A DNA stretch of 23,623 nt, taken from the NCBI GenBank assembly GCA_964355545.1, contig CAYHEK010000017.1, forward strand, positions 1 to 23,623, written 5' to 3'. The stretch's first letter is position 1, and each line of letters begins with the position of its first letter. The position numbers were made by a program, and so were the translations under genes. Shown here in pieces: positions 14,814 through 21,768 of the stretch. The DNA is from JAPLGE01 sp964355545. Its GTDB lineage: Bacteria > Bipolaricaulota > Bipolaricaulia > UBA7950 > UBA9294. The notes under the pieces were generated by a model, which searched no databases, had not been told where the DNA came from, and saw only the letters and a list, made by a program, of their open reading frames with translations.

Positions 14814-16118
14814 ATGGAAGAGGTAAAGCTGGTCCCTGCCACAGTCGCACTCGTCATCTTCCTCATCACCTACACCGTCATCCTCGCCGGGTGGGGCCGC
14901 CGCACCGTGGTCGCCCTGTTCGGGGCCGTGGCGATGGTCGGCGTGGGGCACTGGTTCTCCTTCTACCCGGCCTCCGCGGCCGTCGGCAAGATCGACTCGA
15001 ACACGATCTCGCTCCTCTTAGGGATGATGATCGTCGTGGCGATGTTCCAGGGGACGGGGTTCTTCCAGTACCTGGCGATCAAGGCGGCGAAGCTCGCGCG
15101 GGGGAAGCCTTGGCTCCTCTTCGTGTACTTGGGGCTCGTGACCGCCGTCTTGTCCGCAGTGCTCGACAACGTGACCACGGTTCTGATCCTCGTCCCGGTC
15201 ACGGTCTCCGTGACCGAGATCCTCGGCCTTCCGGTCGTCCCCTTCCTGCTCGGCGAGGTCCTCTCCTCGAACATCGGAGGGACGGCGACCCTGATCGGGG
15301 ATCCGCCCAACATCCTGATCGGCTCGGCGGCTCACTTCAGCTTCAACGACTTCCTGACCCACATCACGCCGATCGTGATCGTCGCGTGGATCGTCGCGCA
15401 GGGAGTCCTCCTCCTTGTCTTTCGTTCGTCCCTACGGGGAAAGCCGGAGAACGTCGACCGTCTCATGGCGATGGACGAGCGAAGCGCGATCGTCGACCGC
15501 AGGACGATGCGGCGGATGCTCGTCGTCCTCGGCGGGACGATCCTCCTTTTCTTCCTGCAGAGGCGGATCGGGCTTGACCCCGGGTGGATCGCGCTCCTCG
15601 GCGCCTGCGTCGGCCTCCTCTGGGTCCGGCCGGACTTCGATCAGGTCCTCAAGGCCGTGGAGTGGGACGTTCTCCTCTTCTTCGCCGCGCTGTTCATCGT
15701 GGTGGGCGGCCTCGAGGCGGCAGGGCTGCTCTCTCTTGTGGGGCGGGGGGTCCTCGGCTTCACGAGCCACGGGATGCTCCTCGTCGCGCTCGTTCTCCTG
15801 TGGGGCGGAGCCCTTCTCGCGGGCGTGGTCAGCAACGTTCCGCTCACCATCGCGCTGAGCCCGGTCCTCATCAGCCTCAGGGGGTACGGGGTGGACGTGG
15901 CGCCTCTCTTCTGGGCCCTCGCGCTGGGGGTTGGGCTTGGGGCGAACCTGACGCCGATCGCGGCGGCGGCGAACGTCGTGGTCGTTCGGATGTCGGAGAA
16001 GATGGGAAAGAGGATCGGCTTCCGAGAGTGGCTCCCAAGCGGGACCGCGGCCACCCTCACCACCCTGGCGGTTGCGAGCGTCGGGCTCGCCCTCGCCATG
16101 GCGTGGGGGATCATGTAG
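14814..16118 (+). CDS. ArsB/NhaD-family (ion transporter superfamily) permease
   Basis: The 434-residue protein is almost wholly hydrophobic, with about 11-13 predicted membrane segments. It has the two inverted-repeat signature loops of this superfamily: DNVTTVLILVPVT (about residues 119-131) and SNVPLTIALSPV (about 340-351). It also carries the family motif GGTATLIGDPPNILIG (about 155-170). Members move arsenite, sodium/protons or dicarboxylates, and the sequence alone does not fix the substrate. The neighbouring proton-pumping pyrophosphatase makes a proton-coupled role such as Na+/H+ exchange reasonable, but this is inference. The start lies 9 bases after a promoter -10, and no other ATG is close. 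The priA-like gene follows 27 bases downstream, probably in one operon. Confidence 0.88.
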   Translation: MEEVKLVPATVALVIFLITYTVILAGWGRRTVVALFGAVAMVGVGHWFSFYPASAAVGKIDSNTISLLLGMMIVVAMFQGTGFFQYLAIKAAKLARGKPWLLFVYLGLVTAVLSAVLDNVTTVLILVPVTVSVTEILGLPVVPFLLGEVLSSNIGGTATLIGDPPNILIGSAAHFSFNDFLTHITPIVIVAWIVAQGVLLLVFRSSLRGKPENVDRLMAMDERSAIVDRRTMRRMLVVLGGTILLFFLQRRIGLDPGWIALLGACVGLLWVRPDFDQVLKAVEWDVLLFFAALFIVVGGLEAAGLLSLVGRGVLGFTSHGMLLVALVLLWGGALLAGVVSNVPLTIALSPVLISLRGYGVDVAPLFWALALGVGLGANLTPIAAAANVVVVRMSEKMGKRIGFREWLPSGTAATLTTLAVASVGLALAMAWGIM

Positions 16119-16145
16119 GGTGATCGAGCGCGGGAGGAAGGTGGG

Positions 16146-18182
16146 ATGATCGCGCGCGTTCTCCTCCCCCTCCCCCTCGATGTCACGTTTGACTTCCTCG
16201 TTCCCGAGGAACTCGTCGGCGCGATCGCAGTCGGGAAGCGGGTGCGCGTGCGATTTCGTGACGGAGAGCGCTGGGGGATCGTCCTTGGTCTCGCCGAAGA
16301 GAGCGCGCACGAAGGGCCTCTCGAAGAGGTCGTCGAGGTCTCCTCTGGGCCCGCCTTCTCGCTCGAGGCGCTCTCGTTCGCCTCGTTCGTTGCGGAGCAC
16401 TACCTCGCTCCGCGCGGCCCCGTCTTGAATCGGATCCTTCCTGCGCGGGCGGCCGCTAGGGAGGACCGCCTCTTCACCGCCGCGGAGAACTTGGGAGAGA
16501 CGGTTGAGCACCTCGAGCGGCTCTCGCGCCGGGCGCCGCGCCAGGCCGCGGTCCTCCGCCTCCTCCTTGCTACGCCTGGGCCCTATTCGGAAGGAGCGCT
16601 GCGAGCGGCGCTCGGCTCCGTTCGCGCCCCCCTCGAGCGGCTCCTCGCGGTGGGTCTCGTGCGGGAGGTCGCGGCTCCAGATCGTCGTCCCTTGCCGGTT
16701 CGTCCCGCGGATCAAGGAGTGGCCGCTTTGCTCCCCGAGGTTGCGCAAGCCCTCTTCTTCGCCGAGGATCGCTTCGATGTCTACGCGGGCTTGGTCGAAA
16801 GGACCCTCGCTCGAGGGTCGAGCGCCCTCGTCCTCGCCCCGGAGATCCTCCTCGCGCGGGAGCTCCACGCTCACCTTACCAAGCGGCTGAGCGAAGGAGT
16901 CGCCCTCTACCACAGCGCGCGGAGCGAGGGCGAGCGAGGCGACGTCTGGGAGAGAGCGCGACAGGGGAAGGCGCGCGTGGTTGTCGGGACCCGTTCCGCT
17001 CTCTTCCTGCCCCTTCCGTCTCTTGGGCTCCTCGTCCTCGACGAGGAGCAGGACCGCTCCTACAAGCAGGACGAGATGCTCCCCTACTACCAGGCGCGGT
17101 GGGCGGCGCGGGAGCGGGGAAAAGAAGGCCTCGTCCTCTACGGATCGAACGCTCCATCGCTTGAGTCATTCCACGCCGCGCGCGAGGGGGACCTCGCGCT
17201 CCTCCGCCCGCCCCAGGTTGCCCCTCGGCCCAAGGTGCACCTCGTCGATCTCAAGGGGGAAAGGATTCCGCTCAGCGAACACCTCGTCGCCGCGATCGAG
17301 GAGACCCTCGCCGCAGGCCGAGAAGTCCTTCTCGGCGTGAATCGGCTCGGCTACTTCCGGGCCGTCCTGTGTCGTGACTGCGGGAGGTCGCTTGGTTGCC
17401 CGCGCTGCGGGGTCAACCTCGCCTATCGCCCAGCAACGGGGCAGCTTTTCTGCCGGGTCTGCGGGCGGGCCTACCCGCGCCATTCCTGCCCAGAGTGCGG
17501 GTCGAAGTCGCTTCGCTTTGTGGGGATGGGGAGCGAGCGGGTGGAGGCGGAGGTGCGCGAACGGTTCCCGGGGGCGCGCGTCGCCCGCATCGACGTTGAG
17601 GTCCTGCGCACAGCGCGCGAGGAGCGGGCTGGCGCACGTCTCTTAGCGGAGGAGGTCGATATTCTCGTCGCGACGCCGATGATCGCCAAGGGGCCGCCGC
17701 TCCCGCGGGTCGGCCTCGTCGCCGCGGTCGGGGTCGATGCCCTCCTCGCCCTCCCCGACTTCCGCGCCGCGGAGTGGACGTATCAGTACCTCGTGGGGCT
17801 CACAGGGAGGCTTCTCGAAGGGGAGGCGATCGTCGAGACCCACTACCCAGAACACTACGCGATCCAAGCGGCCGCATCCGGCGACTACGACGGGTTCTAC
17901 GCGCGAGAGAGTGCGGAGAGAGCGGAGCTCTCCTACCCGCCCTTCGTTCACCTCGCGCGCCTCCTCCTCCCCGCGCGCAGCGATCCGGGTGGGAAGAGGC
18001 TCTCTACGATCGTCTCCTCCTTCGACGTCGAGCTCCTCGGACCGTCGCCTTCAGTCGGGCGTCGCGGCTTCTCGTCCTTCCTCCTCAAGGGGAAAGACGA
18101 GGATGTGCTGCGCGCCGCCTGCACCGCCGTGCGGGGGGGACTCCCGCGGGCCGAGGTCGACCTCGATCCGTCTTGGTTCTAG
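16146..18182 (+). CDS. priA: PriA-like primosomal protein with degenerate ATPase motifs
   Basis: The 678-residue protein has PriA architecture. The N-terminal DNA-binding domain begins MIARVLLPLPLDVTFDFLVP. A winged-helix segment is followed by helicase lobes around a zinc module. The eight zinc cysteines are all present (409, 412, 418, 421, 436, 439, 448, 451). The Walker A sequence GVTGSGKTE is replaced by FFAEDRFD near 204-211. DEEH is DEEQ (299-302), and the motif VI QVAGRAGR is LVGLTGRLL (549-557). It is therefore probably not an ATPase or helicase, as also described for actinobacterial PriA, and may only recognise forks and recruit other restart proteins. GGGAGGAAGG precedes the ATG. 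Its TAG overlaps the convergent GTPase stop within CTAG. Confidence 0.9.
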   Translation: MIARVLLPLPLDVTFDFLVPEELVGAIAVGKRVRVRFRDGERWGIVLGLAEESAHEGPLEEVVEVSSGPAFSLEALSFASFVAEHYLAPRGPVLNRILPARAAAREDRLFTAAENLGETVEHLERLSRRAPRQAAVLRLLLATPGPYSEGALRAALGSVRAPLERLLAVGLVREVAAPDRRPLPVRPADQGVAALLPEVAQALFFAEDRFDVYAGLVERTLARGSSALVLAPEILLARELHAHLTKRLSEGVALYHSARSEGERGDVWERARQGKARVVVGTRSALFLPLPSLGLLVLDEEQDRSYKQDEMLPYYQARWAARERGKEGLVLYGSNAPSLESFHAAREGDLALLRPPQVAPRPKVHLVDLKGERIPLSEHLVAAIEETLAAGREVLLGVNRLGYFRAVLCRDCGRSLGCPRCGVNLAYRPATGQLFCRVCGRAYPRHSCPECGSKSLRFVGMGSERVEAEVRERFPGARVARIDVEVLRTAREERAGARLLAEEVDILVATPMIAKGPPLPRVGLVAAVGVDALLALPDFRAAEWTYQYLVGLTGRLLEGEAIVETHYPEHYAIQAAASGDYDGFYARESAERAELSYPPFVHLARLLLPARSDPGGKRLSTIVSSFDVELLGPSPSVGRRGFSSFLLKGKDEDVLRAACTAVRGGLPRAEVDLDPSWF

Positions 18183-19156
18183 GCGAGGTGGATCTCGATG
18201 ATGTCCCGGTCCGCGAGGACGTGGTCCGCGGGAACTTGCTGGCCGTCGAACTTCCCTGAGCCCCATATCCGTACGTACTTAAGCCGCTCCACGAACTCGC
18301 GGTGCACGGTCCGGACCGCGTCGCGGACGGTGCTCCCGGCCAGGAAGGTGTAAGGCTGCGCGAGGTCGGGTGCCTTCCCCGGGAGCTTGGTGTAGACGCG
18401 GATGATGTGCAGGGCTTGGAAAACCTCTTTGCGCAGGGCGTCGAGTCCGTTTCCCGTCTTGGCGGAGACAAGGAGAGTGGGGAAGAGCGAGGAAAGGTCG
18501 TCGATCGCGCCAGCCGGGGTGCCAAGGTCTCCCTTCGTGACGACGATCCGGCAGGGGAGGATCTTCATGCGCGGGTCGTCGACATCGAGACCGTCGTTTG
18601 CAAGGCAGATGCGACGACCTTCCAGAAGGGAGAAGACCCCTCTCGCTTCCTGGACGAGACTCTCTCCCCTCGTCCCGTCGAGGACGAGGAGGGCGAGGTC
18701 GCACGAGCGGACGAGGTTGTACACCCAGGGCTCCGTGTAGTCGGGCGCGAGCGGAGGGAGGTCGACGAGCTGAATGGCGACGTCCTCGAACGCCATCATC
18801 CCGGGGAGGGGGTGGACGGTCGAGTAGGGGTAGTCAGCGATCTCGGGGTGCGCGTTCGTCAGCGCGGCGAGGAGGCTCGACTTCCCGCTGTTCGGCGTCC
18901 CGACGAGAACGACCTGCCCTGCGCCCTCGCGGTCGATGTGCTCAGGCGCCGCGCCCTTCGTGTGCTTGCGCTGCGACTGCATCTCACGCAGCTTCGCGAT
19001 CCGGCGCTTGATGTCCGCCTGCATGTGGTCCGTCCCCTTGTGCTTGGGGATGGTGGCAAGCATCCGCTCGAGGGCGGCGAGCTTCTCCTCCGTCGTCTCC
19101 GCGGTCTGGAACCACTCGCGCGCCTTCAGAAACTCGGGCGTCAGATTGGCCGGCAT
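18179..19156 (-). CDS. DRG/Obg-like GTPase with C-terminal TGS domain
   Basis: The 325-residue protein begins with a helical region rich in charged residues (about 5-70, including IPKHKGTDHMQADIKRRIAKL), typical of the DRG family. The P-loop GTPNSGKS (G1) is at 86-93. G3 reads DLPP (132-135) instead of DxxG, G4 reads TKGD (207-210) instead of NKxD, and G5 is SAKTG (231-235). A TGS domain fills 251-324 with WGSGKFDGQQV and DHVLADRDIIEI. DRG proteins associate with ribosomes and RNA; the exact role of this bacterial branch is not known to me. The ATG at 19156 has GGAAGGAG upstream. It lies downstream of the ATP-cone kinase but appears to have its own promoter, and converges with priA. Confidence 0.9.
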   Translation of the reverse strand: MPANLTPEFLKAREWFQTAETTEEKLAALERMLATIPKHKGTDHMQADIKRRIAKLREMQSQRKHTKGAAPEHIDREGAGQVVLVGTPNSGKSSLLAALTNAHPEIADYPYSTVHPLPGMMAFEDVAIQLVDLPPLAPDYTEPWVYNLVRSCDLALLVLDGTRGESLVQEARGVFSLLEGRRICLANDGLDVDDPRMKILPCRIVVTKGDLGTPAGAIDDLSSLFPTLLVSAKTGNGLDALRKEVFQALHIIRVYTKLPGKAPDLAQPYTFLAGSTVRDAVRTVHREFVERLKYVRIWGSGKFDGQQVPADHVLADRDIIEIHLA

Positions 19157-19171
19157 CTTTTCTCCTTCCCT

Positions 19172-19200
19172 AGGGTAAGGGCAAAGCGGCGCGGCTTCAA
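19172..19200 (-). promoter_or_regulatory. Promoter of the TGS GTPase gene
   Basis: On the minus strand, TTGAAG (19200-19195), 17 bases and TACCCT (19177-19172) match sigma-70 layout. The predicted start is near 19165, giving a leader of about 9 bases that may retain only part of the Shine-Dalgarno. The -35 lies in the loop of the upstream terminator hairpin. Confidence 0.45.
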
Positions 19201-19209
19201 CAGCGCCGC
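19180..19209 (-). terminator. Terminator after the ATP-cone kinase gene
   Basis: On the minus strand GCGGCGC (19209-19203) pairs perfectly with GCGCCGC (19192-19186) around a 10-base loop and is followed by TTTGCCCTT. The T tract is short, so termination may be partial, with some readthrough into the GTPase gene. Confidence 0.5.
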
Positions 19210-19222
19210 GGAGAGAGGCTGA

Positions 19223-20683
19223 TCACTCGTTGTGCGGGATCTTGACGGTGCTCTTTCCGATGAACTCGCGGACGACGGCGTCGCCAGGGATGAGACGGAG
19301 GTCGTCGACCTCGTCGGGCGTCAGGCCCACGACCGACGCAAGGAGCGTCCCGATCCGCTCATAGCGGATCCGCGCGTCGATGAACGAGGCGTACTGGTCG
19401 AGGTCGCTTTGCTTGGGCCACAGGCTCCCCTCGCCGTTGAAGAAGGGCTTCAGGGCCGGGAGGTCGAAGGGCATCCCGCCGTTTAAGACGTGGTCGGCGA
19501 GGCCTTTCAGGGGGATGATGCTGAAGAGCTCTCCTGTGCGGACGTAGTGCCAGTGAAGGAGGGTGGAGAGGGGTGGGTGATTGCGGTGCTTGGCGTCGCG
19601 CAGGGTCCGGCGCAGGAAGCGGACGTCCTCGAAGCGGGTCAGGCGACGGCTCGCCCCCTCCCCTTCGTAGAGGGGGTTCATCGCCTCGACGTACAGGCGG
19701 AAGATCCGCGAGGGGGCGATCCCCTCCGTCATCGGCGGGTAGAAGCCGTGCAGGCAATCAAGGAGGAGGATCTCGTCCTTCGCGCGCCGGACGCGCTTCG
19801 TCCCGATCCGCCGACCCTCCTTGAAGCTGTAGACGGGCTTTTCGACCGTCTCCCCGGCGAGGAGGGCACGCAGCTGGCTGTTCAGGAGCTGGATGTCGAT
19901 CGCCTCGGGGGTCTCGTAGTTTCGGTCGTTGATCCAGTCGGTCGGGTGCTCGATCAGGGGCCAGAAGTAGTCGTCGAGATTGAGCATGAGGAAGTGCAGA
20001 CCCTTCTTCCTCAAGCGCTCCGTGAGCTTCACCGTCGTCGTCGTCTTTCCCGAGGACGAGGGCCCGCTCACCCAGATCATCGCGATCGCGTCCCCGCGCT
20101 CGATGCGACGCAGGACCTTCGCCGCGGCTTCGTCCAGGGAGGCCTCGTAGGCCGAGAGCGCGTCGTCGATCAGGGGCTTCACCCTCCCCCGGCGGACAAT
20201 CTCGTTTAAGCCTTCGACCGTCTCGCAGCCATGCTCTTGATTCCAGACAAGGAGAGGGTCCATATGCGCCGGCGGGTAGCCGTTCCGCACAAACTGATCA
20301 TCCTGGATCGCCCCTTCGCGCACCCAGTGGTGCCCCCAGCGGAAACAGGCGTAGGCGTCCGCGGTCACGGTGAACCCGTAGCTTGCGAGGACGTGGAGGA
20401 CCGTGTCCTGGATCTCCTCGACGGTGGGCGGGAAGTTGGAGACAAGGCGCCTAGGGTCGGCGTTCAGGCAGACGACGACGAGGTCGGAGAGAGCGCGGGC
20501 GATCTCCTCGTCGCTTGAGCAGGCCTGGAAGAGGCAGTCGTTCACCCCGGGGAGGCGATCCTGCTCAAAGCCGCCGATCGAGGCCGCCGCCCGCGCGACC
20601 GCGCGGACGATCCTTCCCTCGTCGAAGGTGACCAGGGCGTGATTTCGCTTCATCACCTTGCCAATCTTGTTGACAACGGGCAT
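19223..20683 (-). CDS. ATP-cone domain fused to a uridine kinase/phosphoribulokinase-like kinase
   Basis: The 486-residue protein opens with an ATP-cone (about residues 7-116): KRNHALVTFDEGRIVRAVARA, later TVEEIQDTVLHVLASYGF and AYACFRWG. This nucleotide-sensing module is best known from ribonucleotide reductases and NrdR. A kinase domain follows with the P-loop GPSSSGKT (207-214), LNLDDYF (234-240), DRNYETPEAID (253-263) and KPVYSFKEGRRI (282-293), as in uridine kinases and phosphoribulokinases. The C-terminal REFIG motif resembles longer uridine-kinase-like proteins. The substrate is unknown: a nucleoside is likely, and regulation by bound nucleotide is inferred. Archaeal 2-phosphoglycerate kinase also carries an ATP-cone, but the kinase motifs here are of the uridine kinase type. 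The ATG is 9 bases after a perfect TATAAT. Confidence 0.88.
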   Translation of the reverse strand: MPVVNKIGKVMKRNHALVTFDEGRIVRAVARAAASIGGFEQDRLPGVNDCLFQACSSDEEIARALSDLVVVCLNADPRRLVSNFPPTVEEIQDTVLHVLASYGFTVTADAYACFRWGHHWVREGAIQDDQFVRNGYPPAHMDPLLVWNQEHGCETVEGLNEIVRRGRVKPLIDDALSAYEASLDEAAAKVLRRIERGDAIAMIWVSGPSSSGKTTTTVKLTERLRKKGLHFLMLNLDDYFWPLIEHPTDWINDRNYETPEAIDIQLLNSQLRALLAGETVEKPVYSFKEGRRIGTKRVRRAKDEILLLDCLHGFYPPMTEGIAPSRIFRLYVEAMNPLYEGEGASRRLTRFEDVRFLRRTLRDAKHRNHPPLSTLLHWHYVRTGELFSIIPLKGLADHVLNGGMPFDLPALKPFFNGEGSLWPKQSDLDQYASFIDARIRYERIGTLLASVVGLTPDEVDDLRLIPGDAVVREFIGKSTVKIPHNE

Positions 20684-20692
20684 GGTGACGGC

Positions 20693-20698
20693 ATTATA
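20693..20698 (-). promoter_or_regulatory. -10 element of the kinase gene, leaderless arrangement
   Basis: A perfect TATAAT on the minus strand (20698-20693) ends exactly 9 bases before the ATG at 20683. No good -35 is visible 16-18 bases upstream (the region reads about CTTCCC), and there is no Shine-Dalgarno. Confidence 0.5.
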
Positions 20699-20777
20699 GC
20701 GCGCCAGATCGCAAAGGGGAAGGCCGATCGAGAGGCGCAGGAGCCGCTCGCGGAGAGGACGCGCTGCGTCATGGACG

Positions 20778-20806
20778 TTGAAACGACGAGAGGCGCATCA
20801 TAGGAT
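20778..20806 (+). promoter_or_regulatory. Promoter of the arginase-family gene
   Basis: TTGAAA (20778-20783), exactly 17 bases, TAGGAT (20801-20806). The predicted start near 20813 gives a leader of about 55 bases containing the ribosome binding site. The 185-base region between 20683 and 20869 is thus a divergent control region with nothing else evident in it. Confidence 0.55.
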
Positions 20807-20868
20807 CGCCCGTCGGGACAGAGTTGGTGTGATCGACTGTCAACCGCGGTGAGCTAAAGAGGGAAGCC

Positions 20869-21756
20869 ATGGCGAACTCGAAGAGGATTCGCGCTGTACG
20901 CCTCTTCTCCGTGCCCTACCACTCAGGCGAGCGCGAGGTCGGCATGGGGCGCGGGCCGACGGCGCTCGTCGAGGGGCTCGATCTTCCACGCATCCTGGAG
21001 CGGACAGGGTGCGAGGTGACGTTGGAGCAGATCGATCTCGCGAACGGATCCGAGCCCGAGATCGCGCGGGTCGTCGAGCTCGATCGCCGGCTGGCGCGAG
21101 GGGTCCGGGAGGGGATCGAGCGCGGGGAATTTCCCCTCGTCCTCGCCGGGAACTGCACAAGCTCCCTGGGGACGTGCGCCGGGATCCCTAGCCACAAGCT
21201 CGGTGTCGCCTGGTTCGACGCCCACGCCGACTTCGACACCCCAGAGGACAACCTCTCCGGCTTCTTCGACGTCATGGGCCTTTCGATCCTGACAGGGGCG
21301 TGCTGGAAGGCCATGCGCGAGTCGATCCCCGGCTTTCGACCGGTCGAGGAGCAAAACGTCGTCTTAGTCAGCGTCCGTGACCTTCTTCCCTACCAGCGCA
21401 GCCGCCTCGAGACCTCCGCGCTCCACGTCGTATCCGGAGAAGAGATCCGCCGCCGGGGGCTCAAGGAGTCTCTCCTGCCGGCCCTGGACGACCTGCGGAG
21501 GCGAACGAGCGACCTCTACCTGCACGTCGACCTTGACTCCCTCGACCCCTCCGAAGGGAGGGCGAACCCGTACGCGGCACCGGGTGGCCTGAGGCTAACA
21601 GAGCTCGAGGAAGGAATCGGGGCGATCTTCGCGCGCTTCGACGTGCGGGCGGCTGCGGTCACCGCGTACGACCCCTGCTGCGATCCAGACGGCCGAATGG
21701 CCCTGGCCGCTCTGCGCGTCGTGGAGACGATCGCGGAGGCCCAAAGGTATCCTTAG
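20869..21756 (+). CDS. Arginase/agmatinase-family hydrolase with altered metal site
   Basis: The 295-residue protein has the ureohydrolase fold. Manganese ligands Asp117, His119 and Asp121 are in FDAHADFD, and Asp221 and Asp223 are in HVDLDSLDP. The first metal motif, normally GGDHS, reads AGNCTSS (residues 93-99), so the metal-A histidine is replaced by Cys96. The N-terminus has the family PYHSGEREVGMGRGPTAL stretch, and the C-terminal YDPCCDPDGR is also typical. Family members release urea (or formamide) from arginine, agmatine, formimidoylglutamate and related guanidino compounds. With the changed site I would not assign a substrate. AGAGGGA precedes the ATG by 5 bases, and a good promoter is upstream. 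The gene converges with the histidine kinase gene, 12 bases apart. Confidence 0.88.
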   Translation: MANSKRIRAVRLFSVPYHSGEREVGMGRGPTALVEGLDLPRILERTGCEVTLEQIDLANGSEPEIARVVELDRRLARGVREGIERGEFPLVLAGNCTSSLGTCAGIPSHKLGVAWFDAHADFDTPEDNLSGFFDVMGLSILTGACWKAMRESIPGFRPVEEQNVVLVSVRDLLPYQRSRLETSALHVVSGEEIRRRGLKESLLPALDDLRRRTSDLYLHVDLDSLDPSEGRANPYAAPGGLRLTELEEGIGAIFARFDVRAAAVTAYDPCCDPDGRMALAALRVVETIAEAQRYP

Positions 21757-21768
21757 TCAGGCTAGGGC

